Below, piece after piece: positions 1 through 8,529 of a stretch of 64,000 nt of DNA. The notes under the pieces are model-generated. The model ran no database searches and was not told the origin of the DNA. It saw only the letters and a list, made by a program, of their open reading frames with translations. This stretch comes from Haladaptatus caseinilyticus (GTDB lineage Archaea > Halobacteriota > Halobacteria > Halobacteriales > Haladaptataceae): NCBI RefSeq assembly GCF_026248685.1, contig NZ_CP111041.1, positions 62,001 through 126,000 on the forward strand. Reading direction: 5' to 3'. Position numbers and translations under genes: made by a program. Positions within the stretch are counted from its first letter, which is position 1, and each line of letters begins with the position of its first letter.

Positions 1-1375
1 CAACGATTACGTTTCTCATGTTTTGTTTTCCTCCTATTTCTGAAGGTAGTACGTTACGATGTGCAACCGAAGATGTGTTACCTTGAGGACGTCTGCCCCT
101 CCTCGTTATCTTCGGTTCGACCGTTCCGTCCCACCCGTCCTAAGACGGGTGCAACCGACGTACGCTCCCTAGTGGCTTAACCATATAGACGGGTCTTGAC
201 GGTAAGATATACCGCCCCCACACGCTCACGAGGCGGGTTCGCATACCAAATGGATTTTTAGACGTGCCGTCGACGAATGATGGGGAACTCCCGTCTTCGT
301 GACGAATCTCCAAGACGGGTCGAAAGGCCGTGACGTTCTGTGGACGCTAACGTCGGTGCTAGCACATCGTGAACGAGTACAAGCACATCAAGTGCGATTT
401 CCCATCGAAGACGTCCTCGAAAGGCTACCACGTACGGTCGTTCTACTTTGTATTCGCCGTGTTGCTGAACAATACCTGCTCACCGACTTCTTGCTGAAAG
501 CGGTAATAATGGTCCGCCTGCGGGTTGATGTGTCAGAGATCATTGTCTCTCCAATGATCCTTCCTGACTGAGCGCTTGAACCTTGCTGGGACCGCCCCTG
601 GGAGTTGTAACGGTGGTCCGCTTCCGGGGGTTCGATATCGGCGCTTGATCGCCGAGGGGAACCACGACCCACCGAGATTCGACCCAAGACTATCGTAGTG
701 ACTATTTCTATCCTGGCGCAGATTTGATATCGCACTATACAATTTATATTTTCTTAACAGACTGAATTCTACTGGTAGAGTCGTTGTAAACCGCGTTTAC
801 GCTGACGGTGGTGTTTCGCCTTTCACTTCCGCATATTTCACTAAGCGGAAGTGGAAATGGGTGGATTGCCGCCCTCGGTGAAGCAGATTTCATCGCTTCA
901 AACGGTTTGGCGTCTCTATTAGTAGCGATGGGACCGATAGTAAATCTCGATCGAATAGGGAATCGTTTCGTACGCCGATTGATTCTACACGTCCAGATCG
1001 ACTCTGTCTCGCTCAGATACATGGCGAAATCCTCCGATGTTAGGACGGCCTCTCTGTTGACAACCTCTCCATCGACGAGAAGCGATCACAGCTCAGTGAT
1101 CGAAATCGTAGCGTCAGCTGAAGCGGAGGGTATGCCTCCTGTATTAGTTGATCGAAGCCATAACGACAGATCTAGCCACGTTCGTGTGCCTATTTTTCAT
1201 TTAAATCCGTCTTCACTCACGGCTTCCGGTACCTCAACGTCATAAATACTAAGCGCATGGGATTCCTACATATCTGTTGTAAGTTTATCTGCCTTATTTC
1301 CTCTTCAGAAATATATATCGACTGCAAATCAGAATATTTGACTTGATTGTTATTGGTTTCTATGCCGTGGTTTTA
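1..1375. other. No gene recognised; apparently decayed sequence
   Basis: No open frame here gives a recognisable protein. The motif AGACGGGT recurs near 144, 197 and 315. A stretch on the minus strand around 1140-990 reads like coding sequence interrupted by stops, with fragments such as DGEVVNREAVLTSEDFA, but I cannot name the family. The segment around 838-860 contains the AAGCGGAAGTGGAA core of a short repeat seen elsewhere in the window. The most likely content is degenerate genes. Confidence 0.4.
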
Positions 1376-1413
1376 ACCAACAAATACAACCCAATATACG
1401 ATGATTTGTTGGT
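1376..1413. promoter_or_regulatory. 10-bp inverted repeat, possible operator
   Basis: The arms ACCAACAAAT (1376-1385) and ATTTGTTGGT (1404-1413) are perfect inverted repeats separated by 18 bases. They lie about 150 bp upstream of the PPC-domain gene in AT-rich sequence. A related pair, GTTTGTTGGTTAG near 26670 and CTAACCAACAA near 27097, occurs in another gene-free stretch. They could be an operator or the ends of a small element. Confidence 0.35.
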
Positions 1414-1557
1414 CAAATAATTCCGACAGTACGTTTCTATGTGGTCTAATATTGATGTGAGTTCTGCTAATCAGTATCGTACATAAGTCATCTATCATTC
1501 GTGGGGATTAGTGCGGAAGAAATTAAGTGGTAAGCGATCGTAACTGCTGCATAGATC

Positions 1558-1965
1558 ATGGAGTATGTAGACGAAGCGAACCAATTCATTGTTCGACTCG
1601 ATCCTGGTGACCAAGTCCTTGATTCCCTCAGCCAACTCAGAGAAACTGAATCAATCGAGAGTGCGTTTTTTACGGGAATTGGGGCCGTCGACGAAGTAAC
1701 ACTCGGACATTACGACGTTGAGCGGCAGCAGTACCACGAAGAGACGTTCAAGGGCGAGTTCGAGGTAACCAACTTCACTGGAAATATCGGTCCGGACAAA
1801 ATTCATTCCCACATTCAATTAGGGAAGCGTAATTTCGAATCAATTGGTGGTCACTGTAGTGGTGCTCGCGTTTCAGGTACCTTCGAACTCATTGTTCAGA
1901 AAGGCGAAACACCGTTACGTCATCAACTTGATGAACGAACTGGACTCAACGTATTTGAACTCTAA
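1558..1965 (+). CDS. PPC/DUF296-domain protein
   Basis: The 135-residue protein consists almost entirely of one PPC (PCC, DUF296) domain. This fold is found as the AT-hook-associated domain in plants and as a stand-alone trimeric protein in prokaryotes. Supporting features are the N-terminal strand pattern, FFTGIGAVDEVTLGHYD at about 39-55, the His-containing segment IHSHIQLGKR (82-91) and GGHCSGARVSGTFEL (97-111). The ATG at 1558 gives a normal family length. Prokaryotic stand-alone members have no settled function; the conserved His residues suggest metal or small-ligand binding. It has no operon partner: a strong hairpin follows it, and the next recognisable sequence is a pseudogene over 1 kb away. 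Confidence 0.85.
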   Translation: MEYVDEANQFIVRLDPGDQVLDSLSQLRETESIESAFFTGIGAVDEVTLGHYDVERQQYHEETFKGEFEVTNFTGNIGPDKIHSHIQLGKRNFESIGGHCSGARVSGTFELIVQKGETPLRHQLDERTGLNVFEL

Positions 1966-1990
1966 TTCTCTCATCAACTGTTCTATATGG

Positions 1991-2019
1991 ATTTTATCCC
2001 CTAATATAGGGGATAAAAT
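1991..2019 (+). terminator. Perfect 11-bp stem-loop after the PPC gene
   Basis: ATTTTATCCCC (1991-2001) and GGGGATAAAAT (2009-2019) form a perfect stem around a 7-base loop, 26 bases after the PPC gene stop codon. Position and strength suggest a transcript 3'-end structure. A dyad operator is the alternative. Confidence 0.5.
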
Positions 2020-3031
2020 GTGCTGAGTCGATTTGTTTTGCCCATCCTATATCAAGAGAGAACCACAGAACTGGTGAAGCGACTCGACAATTTCTTCAAA
2101 ACTCAAGTAGTAAAGCCAATACACGCCATAGAATTCCACTAGTGATAGTGAGAACGGCTGGTCATCCCCTCTCGGAACAGATACGAAGACGACATGATGG
2201 ATTCCTATCAACGCATGTTTTCTAAAATGGATTGGAATTACGATTAATCCACGTTCCTAAAACTACGAACGTATAAATCTCGATGTATATTTGGTATCCA
2301 CGTTATTGAACATGTGAATCATAGTTCTCACCGTAGTAACTGCGTAGGTTAGTTTACTGGCTATACTAGTAGTTAATTGAGATCGTACTTGAACAGCTCT
2401 CAGCAGGAAACTATTTAGACCGAATACCGAGTGTAACGCGCTCGTGGTGGTAGACACAGATACGAAGGACCGATTTGATTCGTATTGAACGGCTGACTAG
2501 AACCTATCTCATTCAAAGTCCGCACCCTGCGTGAGACCTATTAAATTTCCTAAAGACGCTCCGATTAACGTTCTTGACCTGACAAAGATAACGTGATTCA
2601 GCCCTCGCGACGTCCACGACCGATATGCATTCGAAAGTCGACCTCGTTATTGACAAATTGGTAGGAACAAACCATATGAGTACAAAATACTAACGCAGAA
2701 CTATCTGTTTAGAATTGTTAATCGGATTTTTTTCCTTATTGAACCTCCTTCAATGGGGAGTGGCCTGTGTCCTAGGTATTACAGGACTAGCCATGTAATG
2801 CACCGATGGTACACGCCTAACCTCCGCTGAGGGGTCACTGAAGTACGGTGTGTAGGGTGGACATCACGATCCACTCTTACAGGCGGACGAAACAAGCGCG
2901 AACGGAGGCGATCTGGTGTCCAACAATGGTGGTCAGCGGAAAACGCAACACACTGTGCCGATGTTTTTCGACCGCATCTATAGTCCGATCAACGGGGGAT
3001 GCGTTTACAAGCCATGAGGCCGCTCGCGTAC
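2020..3031. other. Gene-free AT-rich stretch
   Basis: No frame gives a recognisable product and the short open frames lack coding-like composition. It separates the PPC gene from the decayed hydroxyacid dehydrogenase. I see only scattered TATA-like motifs. Confidence 0.4.
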
Positions 3032-3420
3032 TTATGCCACATGGTAGTCGAACCATGTTTTGGAGCCAAACATCCTCCTGCCGGTCAGTCGCCACATGTT
3101 TCCGACGACGATGTTTGTCACCCGGTCCCCATAAGCCGGTGAGGGCCTGGCGTTGTGTGGCGTGATGATCATGCTCTGGCCTTACCACTGCGAGTAGTCA
3201 TTGGGAGTGTCTCCTGTCGTTCAGTGTTCCCCCACCAGTGGCCTCGCCCAATGGACAGAATGCAATGCGGCAACGTGATTCGCCGCGGGTATTCCGTAGG
3301 TTCTGATTTGTAGAACCAGCACGTCCATAGGATTCGTGGGACGAGTTATTTCCCGTACCGAGCGCCTTCATGTCCGCCTCCGCGGCCAGGATCGGATCGG
3401 TTTGTCCGTTCTACTAGTTC
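3032..3420 (-). pseudogene. D-isomer 2-hydroxyacid dehydrogenase remnant
   Basis: Read on the minus strand, the sequence before the stop at 3032-3034 encodes SMIITPHNARPSPAYGDRV and then TNIVVGNMWRL. This is the characteristic C-terminal end of the NAD-binding domain of D-2-hydroxyacid dehydrogenases (PHNA with the catalytic His, then the helix ending in N-x2-R). Just upstream the same frame reads DTPNDYSQW followed by an in-frame stop, matching the usual PLP-DDSPLW segment. Further upstream similarity fades through frameshifts, so the 5' limit is approximate. The intact family reduces 2-keto acids or oxidises D-2-hydroxy acids. Its neighbourhood suggests it once took part in sugar-acid metabolism. 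Confidence 0.5.
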
Positions 3421-3421
3421 T

Positions 3422-3438
3422 GTCCAATGATACTGGAC
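3422..3438. promoter_or_regulatory. Candidate IclR operator, copy 1
   Basis: GTCCAATGATACTGGAC is a dyad with perfect 5-bp arms (GTCCA/TGGAC). It differs by two central bases from the 17-mer at 4625-4641 in front of the IclR gene, and both copies continue with AC on the right. It lies between the divergent hydroxyacid dehydrogenase and SDR remnants, where a shared regulatory region would be expected. Confidence 0.55.
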
Positions 3439-3499
3439 ACAGTTTGCTTAGCGACTCGATTCTGTTTGACACGAAAAATCATTCCGCAGGCAGACTGAC

Positions 3500-3805
3500 G
3501 TGAGGACGATATCGGGATACCTGCATGGTAAAAGTGCGCCTCGATACAGCGGTCCGATAGTTTTCGGTCGACTACGGCTCTGACGGTGTATCCGTAGTGA
3601 CGATTGCCCCGAGAACAACGAAGACATCTTTGAACGAGAATGTTTGGCCGGAGGACCTGTCGTGAGTCGAAGAACGGGCCAAAAGCGTCCCGTCGCCCGC
3701 TGCGGGACGGCGGAAGACGTCAGCGGCCTCACGGTATTTCTCGTATGTGAACTTGAACTACCTCACCGGCGAGATGACTACGTCGACGGCGAATTAACCC
3801 TATAA
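3500..3805 (+). pseudogene. Short-chain dehydrogenase (SDR) C-terminal remnant
   Basis: The C-terminal half of a classical SDR can be followed through three frames. The signature Y-x3-K appears as GYLHGKSA near 3515. VDYGSDGVSVVTIAP follows at about 3575-3610, then RTTKTSLNENVWPEDLS, an in-frame TGA, and VEERAKSVP. After a frameshift come KRPVARCGTAEDVSGLTVFL (about 3670-3740), then NYLTGEMT and VDGEL to a stop at 3805. These are the YASDGIRVNAIAPG, GRxGTPEDVAxLxxFL and YxTGExxxVDGG blocks of SDRs. The N-terminal Rossmann TGxxxGxG half is missing. The gene is dead, with a nonsense codon and at least two frameshifts. Confidence 0.7.
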
Positions 3806-3816
3806 GGGTATGGAAT

Positions 3817-4578
3817 TCAGTAGTGTTTGGACTTTAGTTCGACCACATTTGCTGTGTTTTGGAGCGCCGGAAGCAGTTCCTCCTGGATTCGTTCGGGGGT
3901 ATAATCGTGCTTCGGTCCAGCGACAGAGATGGCAGCATCGGGGGTCTCAAAGTCACTCTCGAGTAGGATGGCGACGGATTTGACACCTTTGACGCGCTCC
4001 TCGGCCTCGACGGCGTACCCCTGAGACCTAATTGTCTCGATCTCGTCAAGCAGGGCGTCACAGTTGCTGATCGTGTGCTCTGTTGCCCGTGGGAGCCCAT
4101 GGCTGTCGGCGATCTCAGTGATCTCCTCGTTTGACTTCTGAGACAGTAGCGCCTTGCCGAGCGCTGTCCAGTGCATCCGGGTGTACTCACCAGTCGGCGC
4201 GTTATTGAAGATGGCACCGGTCGGCTCGGTTCGATACAGCATCACCCGGTAGCCGTCTTCCTCGCATCCTATGGTGGCGACCTCACCCGTCGCCAGTGCC
4301 AGATCATCGATTTCATTGCGGCCTACCTGATATAGGTTGTTGTTATGTCGGATCTGCCCTCCTACCCTTAGGAATCGGAGGCTAAGTTGATACTCCCCGT
4401 TTTGCTTGACCGCGTATCCGGCATCTTCCAGTGTCTTGAGATATATATGGGCCGTGCTCTTTGGGATGTCCATATGGTCCGCCAGCTCTCGGACCCCACA
4501 ACCGTCGAGTTCCCCCACGTTCTCGACGATCTCGAACACGTTTTTGACCGCCTTGATCCGGTTTGGCTTGTTTGTCAT
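3817..4578 (-). CDS. IclR-family transcriptional regulator
   Basis: About 253 residues with the standard IclR layout. A winged helix-turn-helix occupies about 8-65 (RIKAVKNVFEIVENVGELDG, then PKSTAHIYLKTLEDAGYAV). The effector-binding domain follows at about 75-250, with GEVATIGCEEDGYRVMLYR, RMHWTALGKALLS and the C-terminal AAISVAGPKHDYTPERI. I place the start at the ATG at 4578; a start at 4599 would add seven poorly conserved residues. IclR proteins often control aromatic or sugar-acid catabolism, which fits the adjacent mannonate dehydratase, SDR and TRAP genes. A 17-bp palindrome 47 bp upstream of the start suggests autoregulation. Confidence 0.92.
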   Translation of the reverse strand: MTNKPNRIKAVKNVFEIVENVGELDGCGVRELADHMDIPKSTAHIYLKTLEDAGYAVKQNGEYQLSLRFLRVGGQIRHNNNLYQVGRNEIDDLALATGEVATIGCEEDGYRVMLYRTEPTGAIFNNAPTGEYTRMHWTALGKALLSQKSNEEITEIADSHGLPRATEHTISNCDALLDEIETIRSQGYAVEAEERVKGVKSVAILLESDFETPDAAISVAGPKHDYTPERIQEELLPALQNTANVVELKSKHY

Positions 4579-4624
4579 TGTGTATCTGTCACGTACCAAT
4601 GCCTCAATATTACTTTCGAAATGA

Positions 4625-4641
4625 GTCCAATATTACTGGAC
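4625..4641. promoter_or_regulatory. Candidate IclR operator, copy 2
   Basis: GTCCAATATTACTGGAC lies upstream of the minus-strand IclR gene. Its half sequence CAATATTACT is also directly repeated at 4605-4614. A second near-identical 17-mer sits at 3422-3438. Placement at the regulator's own promoter and in the divergent region of two former catabolic genes is what an IclR binding site would show. Confidence 0.6.
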
Positions 4642-4853
4642 ACCTGCCTTCATAATTAATGATGTTTTAATATTGTTCGTACCGTCAGCGGTTACCGTTG
4701 AATTGTGACTCAATTGGTGGACGAGCGTGGACTAATGGCATAGGAACGAGAGAGGCGAATACGGTGGAACGATGAACCGTCATCACAGTTGATCAGAGGA
4801 AAGAACGGCATGCCTACGCGCCAATTCGGCAGGCCAACGATGCGTCAGTCGAT

Positions 4854-5816
4854 CTATTGTTGGGTCTGTTCCAGCAGACCTCGCATGTAGCCGACCGCGA
4901 ACAGCCGCCCCTTGGTATGGTAGCCAGGGTTAGAGTTGTCCTCGTCGACCATTGTCGGGACGTGATCCGGACGCATCACTACGTTGTCGGCAACAGCGTC
5001 CCGGTATGCTTCCATCGCCGCGAGCATGTCATGGGGGCCCTCGTCGTGCCACGTCTCGACGAAGTTGTTGGCGTCACCTTCGACGTCCCGGAAGTGGACG
5101 AAGTTGATGCGATCGCCGAACCGCCGGATCGTCGCCGGGAGGTCGACGCCCATTGCGGCGAAGTTGCCTTGGCAGAACGTTATGCCGTTGTGCTCGCTAT
5201 CGTAGATGTCGAGGACGCGCTGATATGCCTCGGGACTGTTGACGATTCGAGGAATTCCGCCCAATGACTCCCGTGGCGGGTCGTCCGGATGGAGACCGAG
5301 CTTCACCCCCGCCGCCTCTGCGACTGGCGTAACCTCTTGCAAGAAGTATTCCAGCGCATCCCAGATATCTTCGCTCGAGGCATTGACTGCCGGTTCTACC
5401 CCGTCCCTATGCATCCGGTCGTTTGAGTACGCAGTCACCAGCGAGCCGCCGCGAGCCTCGACGTGCGTCTCGGTGCGCGCCCAGCGGATGCCAATCATCC
5501 AGTCATAACAGACGACCGGAATATCGAGCTGTCCGCAGTGCTGGATGAACTGCTTGAATTCTTCAATATCCTCGTCGCGACCTTCCCGTCCAAGCCTGAC
5601 GCGGTCGGTCAGTGGAACGCTCCCCTCAATGACGCTGATGTTTAGCCCTGCGTCCTCGCACCAATTTTTGAGACGCAGAAGGTCGTGATACGACCAAGAG
5701 GTCTTGCCGTCTCCGATCTCTAAGGTGTGTATAACGGCGTTCTCTATGCCCATCTGTTTGGCAAGTTGCCATCTCTCGTCTGGCTGTGGCGGTTGGACTA
5801 CCGCTAAGTCGACCAT
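4854..5816 (-). CDS. uxuA: Mannonate dehydratase family protein
   Basis: The product of about 320 residues is a TIM-barrel mannonate dehydratase, the enzyme that converts D-mannonate to 2-keto-3-deoxy-D-gluconate. Diagnostic segments are EVTPVAEAAGVKLGLHPDDP, ITFCQGNFAAMG (metal-ligand Cys), INFVHFRDVEG (His) and VVMRPDHVPTM (Asp-His). The start MVDLAVVQPP at 5816 removes a 94-codon upstream extension that overlaps the SDR promoter region and looks non-coding. It is shorter than E. coli UxuA (394 residues), as the paralogue at 12179 also is. It is divergent from the SDR gene at 5989, so they probably share a control region. The role in hexuronate or mannonate breakdown is inferred from family and neighbours. 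Confidence 0.88.
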   Translation of the reverse strand: MVDLAVVQPPQPDERWQLAKQMGIENAVIHTLEIGDGKTSWSYHDLLRLKNWCEDAGLNISVIEGSVPLTDRVRLGREGRDEDIEEFKQFIQHCGQLDIPVVCYDWMIGIRWARTETHVEARGGSLVTAYSNDRMHRDGVEPAVNASSEDIWDALEYFLQEVTPVAEAAGVKLGLHPDDPPRESLGGIPRIVNSPEAYQRVLDIYDSEHNGITFCQGNFAAMGVDLPATIRRFGDRINFVHFRDVEGDANNFVETWHDEGPHDMLAAMEAYRDAVADNVVMRPDHVPTMVDEDNSNPGYHTKGRLFAVGYMRGLLEQTQQ

Positions 5817-5988
5817 AGCGTGACGAATTAGAACCACGCTTAAATAGATTTGTTTTGAACGGATTTCTGCCGAAACCTTCCTCTTCGTCCGGCGGCAAAA
5901 GCGTGTGAGGTCAGGGGATGTGAGCGGATCAGTCAGGTCCGGGAAAAAATAGAAATACGCCCTCGTGCAAACCTTTGATGAACCACGA

Positions 5989-6777
5989 ATGAGCGACACG
6001 TTTGCAGGAGACGCAGCTATCGTCACGGGCGCATCGAGAGGTATCGGAAGCGGAATTGCAACTAAACTCGCGGAACAGGGAGCGTCAGTAGTGGTCAACT
6101 ACCACTCTTCGAAGGACCGAGCGGAGTCAATCGTCGACGAGATCACCGACCGGGGAGGTGAGGCCGTTGCAGTACAGGCTGACGTGAGCGACGAGGATGA
6201 TGTGGTAGCGATGGTCGAGGCGACTGTCGACCACTTCGGCTCGCTGGACGTGATGGTGAACAATGCAGGCATGACGACAGTCGGCCCAGCGGAGGAGATC
6301 ACCGTCAAGGATTGGCGGCAGGTGATCGACGTAGACCTGACTGGCGTGTTCATCGGTTGCCGTGCCGCAGGGCGACAGATGCTCTCCCAGGACGACGGCG
6401 GGGCGATCGTCAACGTCGCGTCGATGATGGGTGAGATGGGATTCCACATGCGGGCGCCATACTGTGCGGCGAAGGCAGGCGTCATCAACCTTACTCGAAC
6501 GCTTGCTGTGGAGTGGGCGGAAGATGGCGTCAGCGTGAACGCACTCGCTCCGGGGTTTATCCAGACGGACATCACGGACCAGACGCAGGATTCGGTAGGG
6601 TACACCGACACCGACATCCGTCGGCGGACGCCGATGGCGCGGTACGGCACCGTCAAGGAGATGGCCAACTGTGTGAGTTTCCTGGCACGAGGTGATAATT
6701 ACGTAACCGGGGAGGTGCTCCGGGCCGACGGCGGATGGGCCTCGGACGCGTGGCGGTACCGCGAGAATCGCGCGTAG
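5989..6777 (+). CDS. SDR-family oxidoreductase
   Basis: About 262 residues with a complete classical SDR set: TGASRGIGSG near residue 15 for NAD(P) binding, NNAG near 93, the catalytic Ser region SMMGEMG, Y-x3-K as YCAAKAG, and a C-terminal YVTGEVLRADGGW. The start at 5989 (MSDTFAGDAAIVTG) is preferred over an upstream ATG at 5965 because classical SDRs begin a few residues before the Rossmann motif. Its position between mannonate dehydratase and the TRAP operon suggests a sugar or sugar-acid dehydrogenase, for example a fructuronate or mannonate oxidoreductase. The substrate cannot be read from sequence. Confidence 0.9.
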   Translation: MSDTFAGDAAIVTGASRGIGSGIATKLAEQGASVVVNYHSSKDRAESIVDEITDRGGEAVAVQADVSDEDDVVAMVEATVDHFGSLDVMVNNAGMTTVGPAEEITVKDWRQVIDVDLTGVFIGCRAAGRQMLSQDDGGAIVNVASMMGEMGFHMRAPYCAAKAGVINLTRTLAVEWAEDGVSVNALAPGFIQTDITDQTQDSVGYTDTDIRRRTPMARYGTVKEMANCVSFLARGDNYVTGEVLRADGGWASDAWRYRENRA

Positions 6778-6833
6778 CGGCGTCGAACGCACTATCAGCA
6801 AGAACAGTGGCGAAATTCTCCTCGGAGAAAAGA

Positions 6834-6846
6834 TTTTTATTATTAA
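6834..6846 (+). promoter_or_regulatory. TATA-like box of the TRAP operon
   Basis: TTTTTATTATTAA lies 23-35 bases before the dctP ATG, the spacing expected for an archaeal promoter giving a nearly leaderless transcript. Confidence 0.5.
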
Positions 6847-6868
6847 GGCAGAACCTGTGTGATGAACC

Positions 6869-7918
6869 ATGGTAAATGGAGCTTCCGGTGTCAGTAGACG
6901 GTCATTAGTCAAAGGACTCAGCACAGGCGTTATCGCTTCGATGGCAGGCTGTTCGGGCAACAGTGGCGGATCCGAAGGAAATAACTCAGGCGGTAGCGGC
7001 GGTGGTGACGCTGACGTGAGTTTCACCATCGCTAGTACGTTCGAACCAGAACACGTCTTGGTCAAGGCTACAAAGAACTTCAAGAAGAAAATCGAATCCG
7101 AGTCAGACGGTGACGTTTCGGTCGAGATCAGCGCTGGCGGTTCATACGGATCCGAGGACGAGATCGGCGAGCTCGTCAATCAGGGTGGTGTCGAAGCCCA
7201 CGCTGCCGGGAGTTTCCCCTACTTCCAGTATGCACCTGCATACTGGTTCTTCGGTTGTCCGTTCGTCATCTCGGACTACGATCAGCTCCTCTCGGTGCTG
7301 GACAGCGATAAGATGCAAAAGGGTCACGACACCCTGAAAAAGAAAGGAAATCAGCGCCCCATCGGCCAACAGATCTATCGCGGGAACAGGAACTTCACGT
7401 CCAACAAGCCGATAAAGAGTCCGCAGGACGTAAAGGGATTGAACCTCCGACTCCCCGAGCTCGATCCATGGGTGGCGACTTGGAAGGAAGTCGGAGCGTC
7501 GCCAACGCCCATCGCCCTCGACGAGCTGTACAGCGCTCTCGAAACGGGGACGGCCGATGCTTCCGAAGGCGGTGCTTCGCAGATTTCCTCGTTCAACCTC
7601 AACGAGGTACAGAGCCACCTCAGTCTCACCCAACATCTGGTGGCCAACGGGAACATGTACATGAATGAACAATTCTTCCAGGGCCTCGACCAGACATATC
7701 GGGATATGATTCTCGAACTCGGAGAAAAAGCGACTGAGGAGGCATCACAGACCGCAATGGATCGCGAAGAGAATCTTATCGACGAACTCAAATCGAACGG
7801 GATGACCGTCGTGAAGGATGTCGATCACGAGGCGTTCCGTTCGGCCGCCAAACCTGCGGTCAACCGGTTGTTCAAGAACACCTGGGAATTCGACTGGAAG
7901 ACGATTCAGAACTTGTAG
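6869..7918 (+). CDS. dctP: TRAP transporter substrate-binding lipoprotein (DctP)
   Basis: The 349-residue protein begins with a Tat lipoprotein signal: the twin arginine SRRSLVKG at about 9-16 and the lipobox ASMAGC with Cys near 28, followed by a Gly/Ser/Asn-rich linker. The mature part has the DctP fold pattern: FTIASTFEPEHVLVKATKNF, the central GLNLRLPELDPWVATWKEVGASP with the conserved Arg that usually binds a carboxylate ligand, and the long C-terminal helix. It would capture an organic or sugar acid outside the membrane and deliver it to DctQM. The dctPQM order and tight spacing indicate one operon. Neighbouring sugar-acid enzymes suggest a hexuronate or aldonate ligand. Confidence 0.92.
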   Translation: MVNGASGVSRRSLVKGLSTGVIASMAGCSGNSGGSEGNNSGGSGGGDADVSFTIASTFEPEHVLVKATKNFKKKIESESDGDVSVEISAGGSYGSEDEIGELVNQGGVEAHAAGSFPYFQYAPAYWFFGCPFVISDYDQLLSVLDSDKMQKGHDTLKKKGNQRPIGQQIYRGNRNFTSNKPIKSPQDVKGLNLRLPELDPWVATWKEVGASPTPIALDELYSALETGTADASEGGASQISSFNLNEVQSHLSLTQHLVANGNMYMNEQFFQGLDQTYRDMILELGEKATEEASQTAMDREENLIDELKSNGMTVVKDVDHEAFRSAAKPAVNRLFKNTWEFDWKTIQNL

Positions 7919-7962
7919 TGTTATGCAACGTACCAACACTGAAATGACCACACCAACTAACA

Positions 7963-8529
7963 ATGGAAGTTGATCAATCACTCGATCTGAGAAAAGACAC
8001 TCTCTTCGACAGGGCTGTACTGTACACAGCTACAGCCCTTTTCACTCTCACGATCGTTCTCACAACGGTGCAGGTTTTCGTCCGATGGTTCAACATCCCG
8101 ACATTTGGGGTCCTTCATTGGACGCAACCGGCGGCAAAGTTCTTGTTCATCATCGCGACCTACTTCGGAGCGGCCGTCGCCATCCGGAATGGCGAACACA
8201 TCTCGATACGGTTCATGCTGGAACGGATCAAGAATTGGAACACCAACGTCGGAAGATTACTCAGTATCTTCAGCGACCTCATCGTCATCGGGTTTCTCGG
8301 CGTCGCTCTTCGAGCGACGGTCGTGATGGCCACCGACGCTTGGTCGACGTCCATCGGGGGAATCGGATTCGTCACGTCTGGCTATATCTACTTCGGCATA
8401 AGCATTGGAATCTCACTGACGATATTGTATGCCGCCGTAGACCTCGGAGTTACCATGAAACGAATCGCCACCGGTTTCGGCACAGACGGGCCGGAGACGG
8501 AAATCGGGGAGGGAACGATCGATGAATGA
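7963..8529 (+). CDS. dctQ: TRAP transporter small permease (DctQ)
   Basis: The 188-residue protein has four predicted membrane segments (about 20-42, 52-72, 95-117, 135-157), the DctQ architecture. The motif AVAIRNGEHISIRFMLERI after the second segment matches the conserved R-x-GEHI block. It overlaps dctM by eight bases, which implies translational coupling. It works with DctM as the membrane part of a sodium-driven TRAP uptake system. Confidence 0.9.
   Translation: MEVDQSLDLRKDTLFDRAVLYTATALFTLTIVLTTVQVFVRWFNIPTFGVLHWTQPAAKFLFIIATYFGAAVAIRNGEHISIRFMLERIKNWNTNVGRLLSIFSDLIVIGFLGVALRATVVMATDAWSTSIGGIGFVTSGYIYFGISIGISLTILYAAVDLGVTMKRIATGFGTDGPETEIGEGTIDE

Noticed and set aside
299-1245. Several open frames of 70-145 codons near the left end
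   Set aside because: Frames overlap on both strands with no recognisable domain, start context or coding composition; they are more likely chance frames in decayed sequence.
5817-6098. 94-codon N-terminal extension of the mannonate dehydratase
   Set aside because: Ser/Thr/Pro-rich, unlike the family, and it overlaps the divergent SDR gene and promoter; the start at 5816 matches the enzyme.
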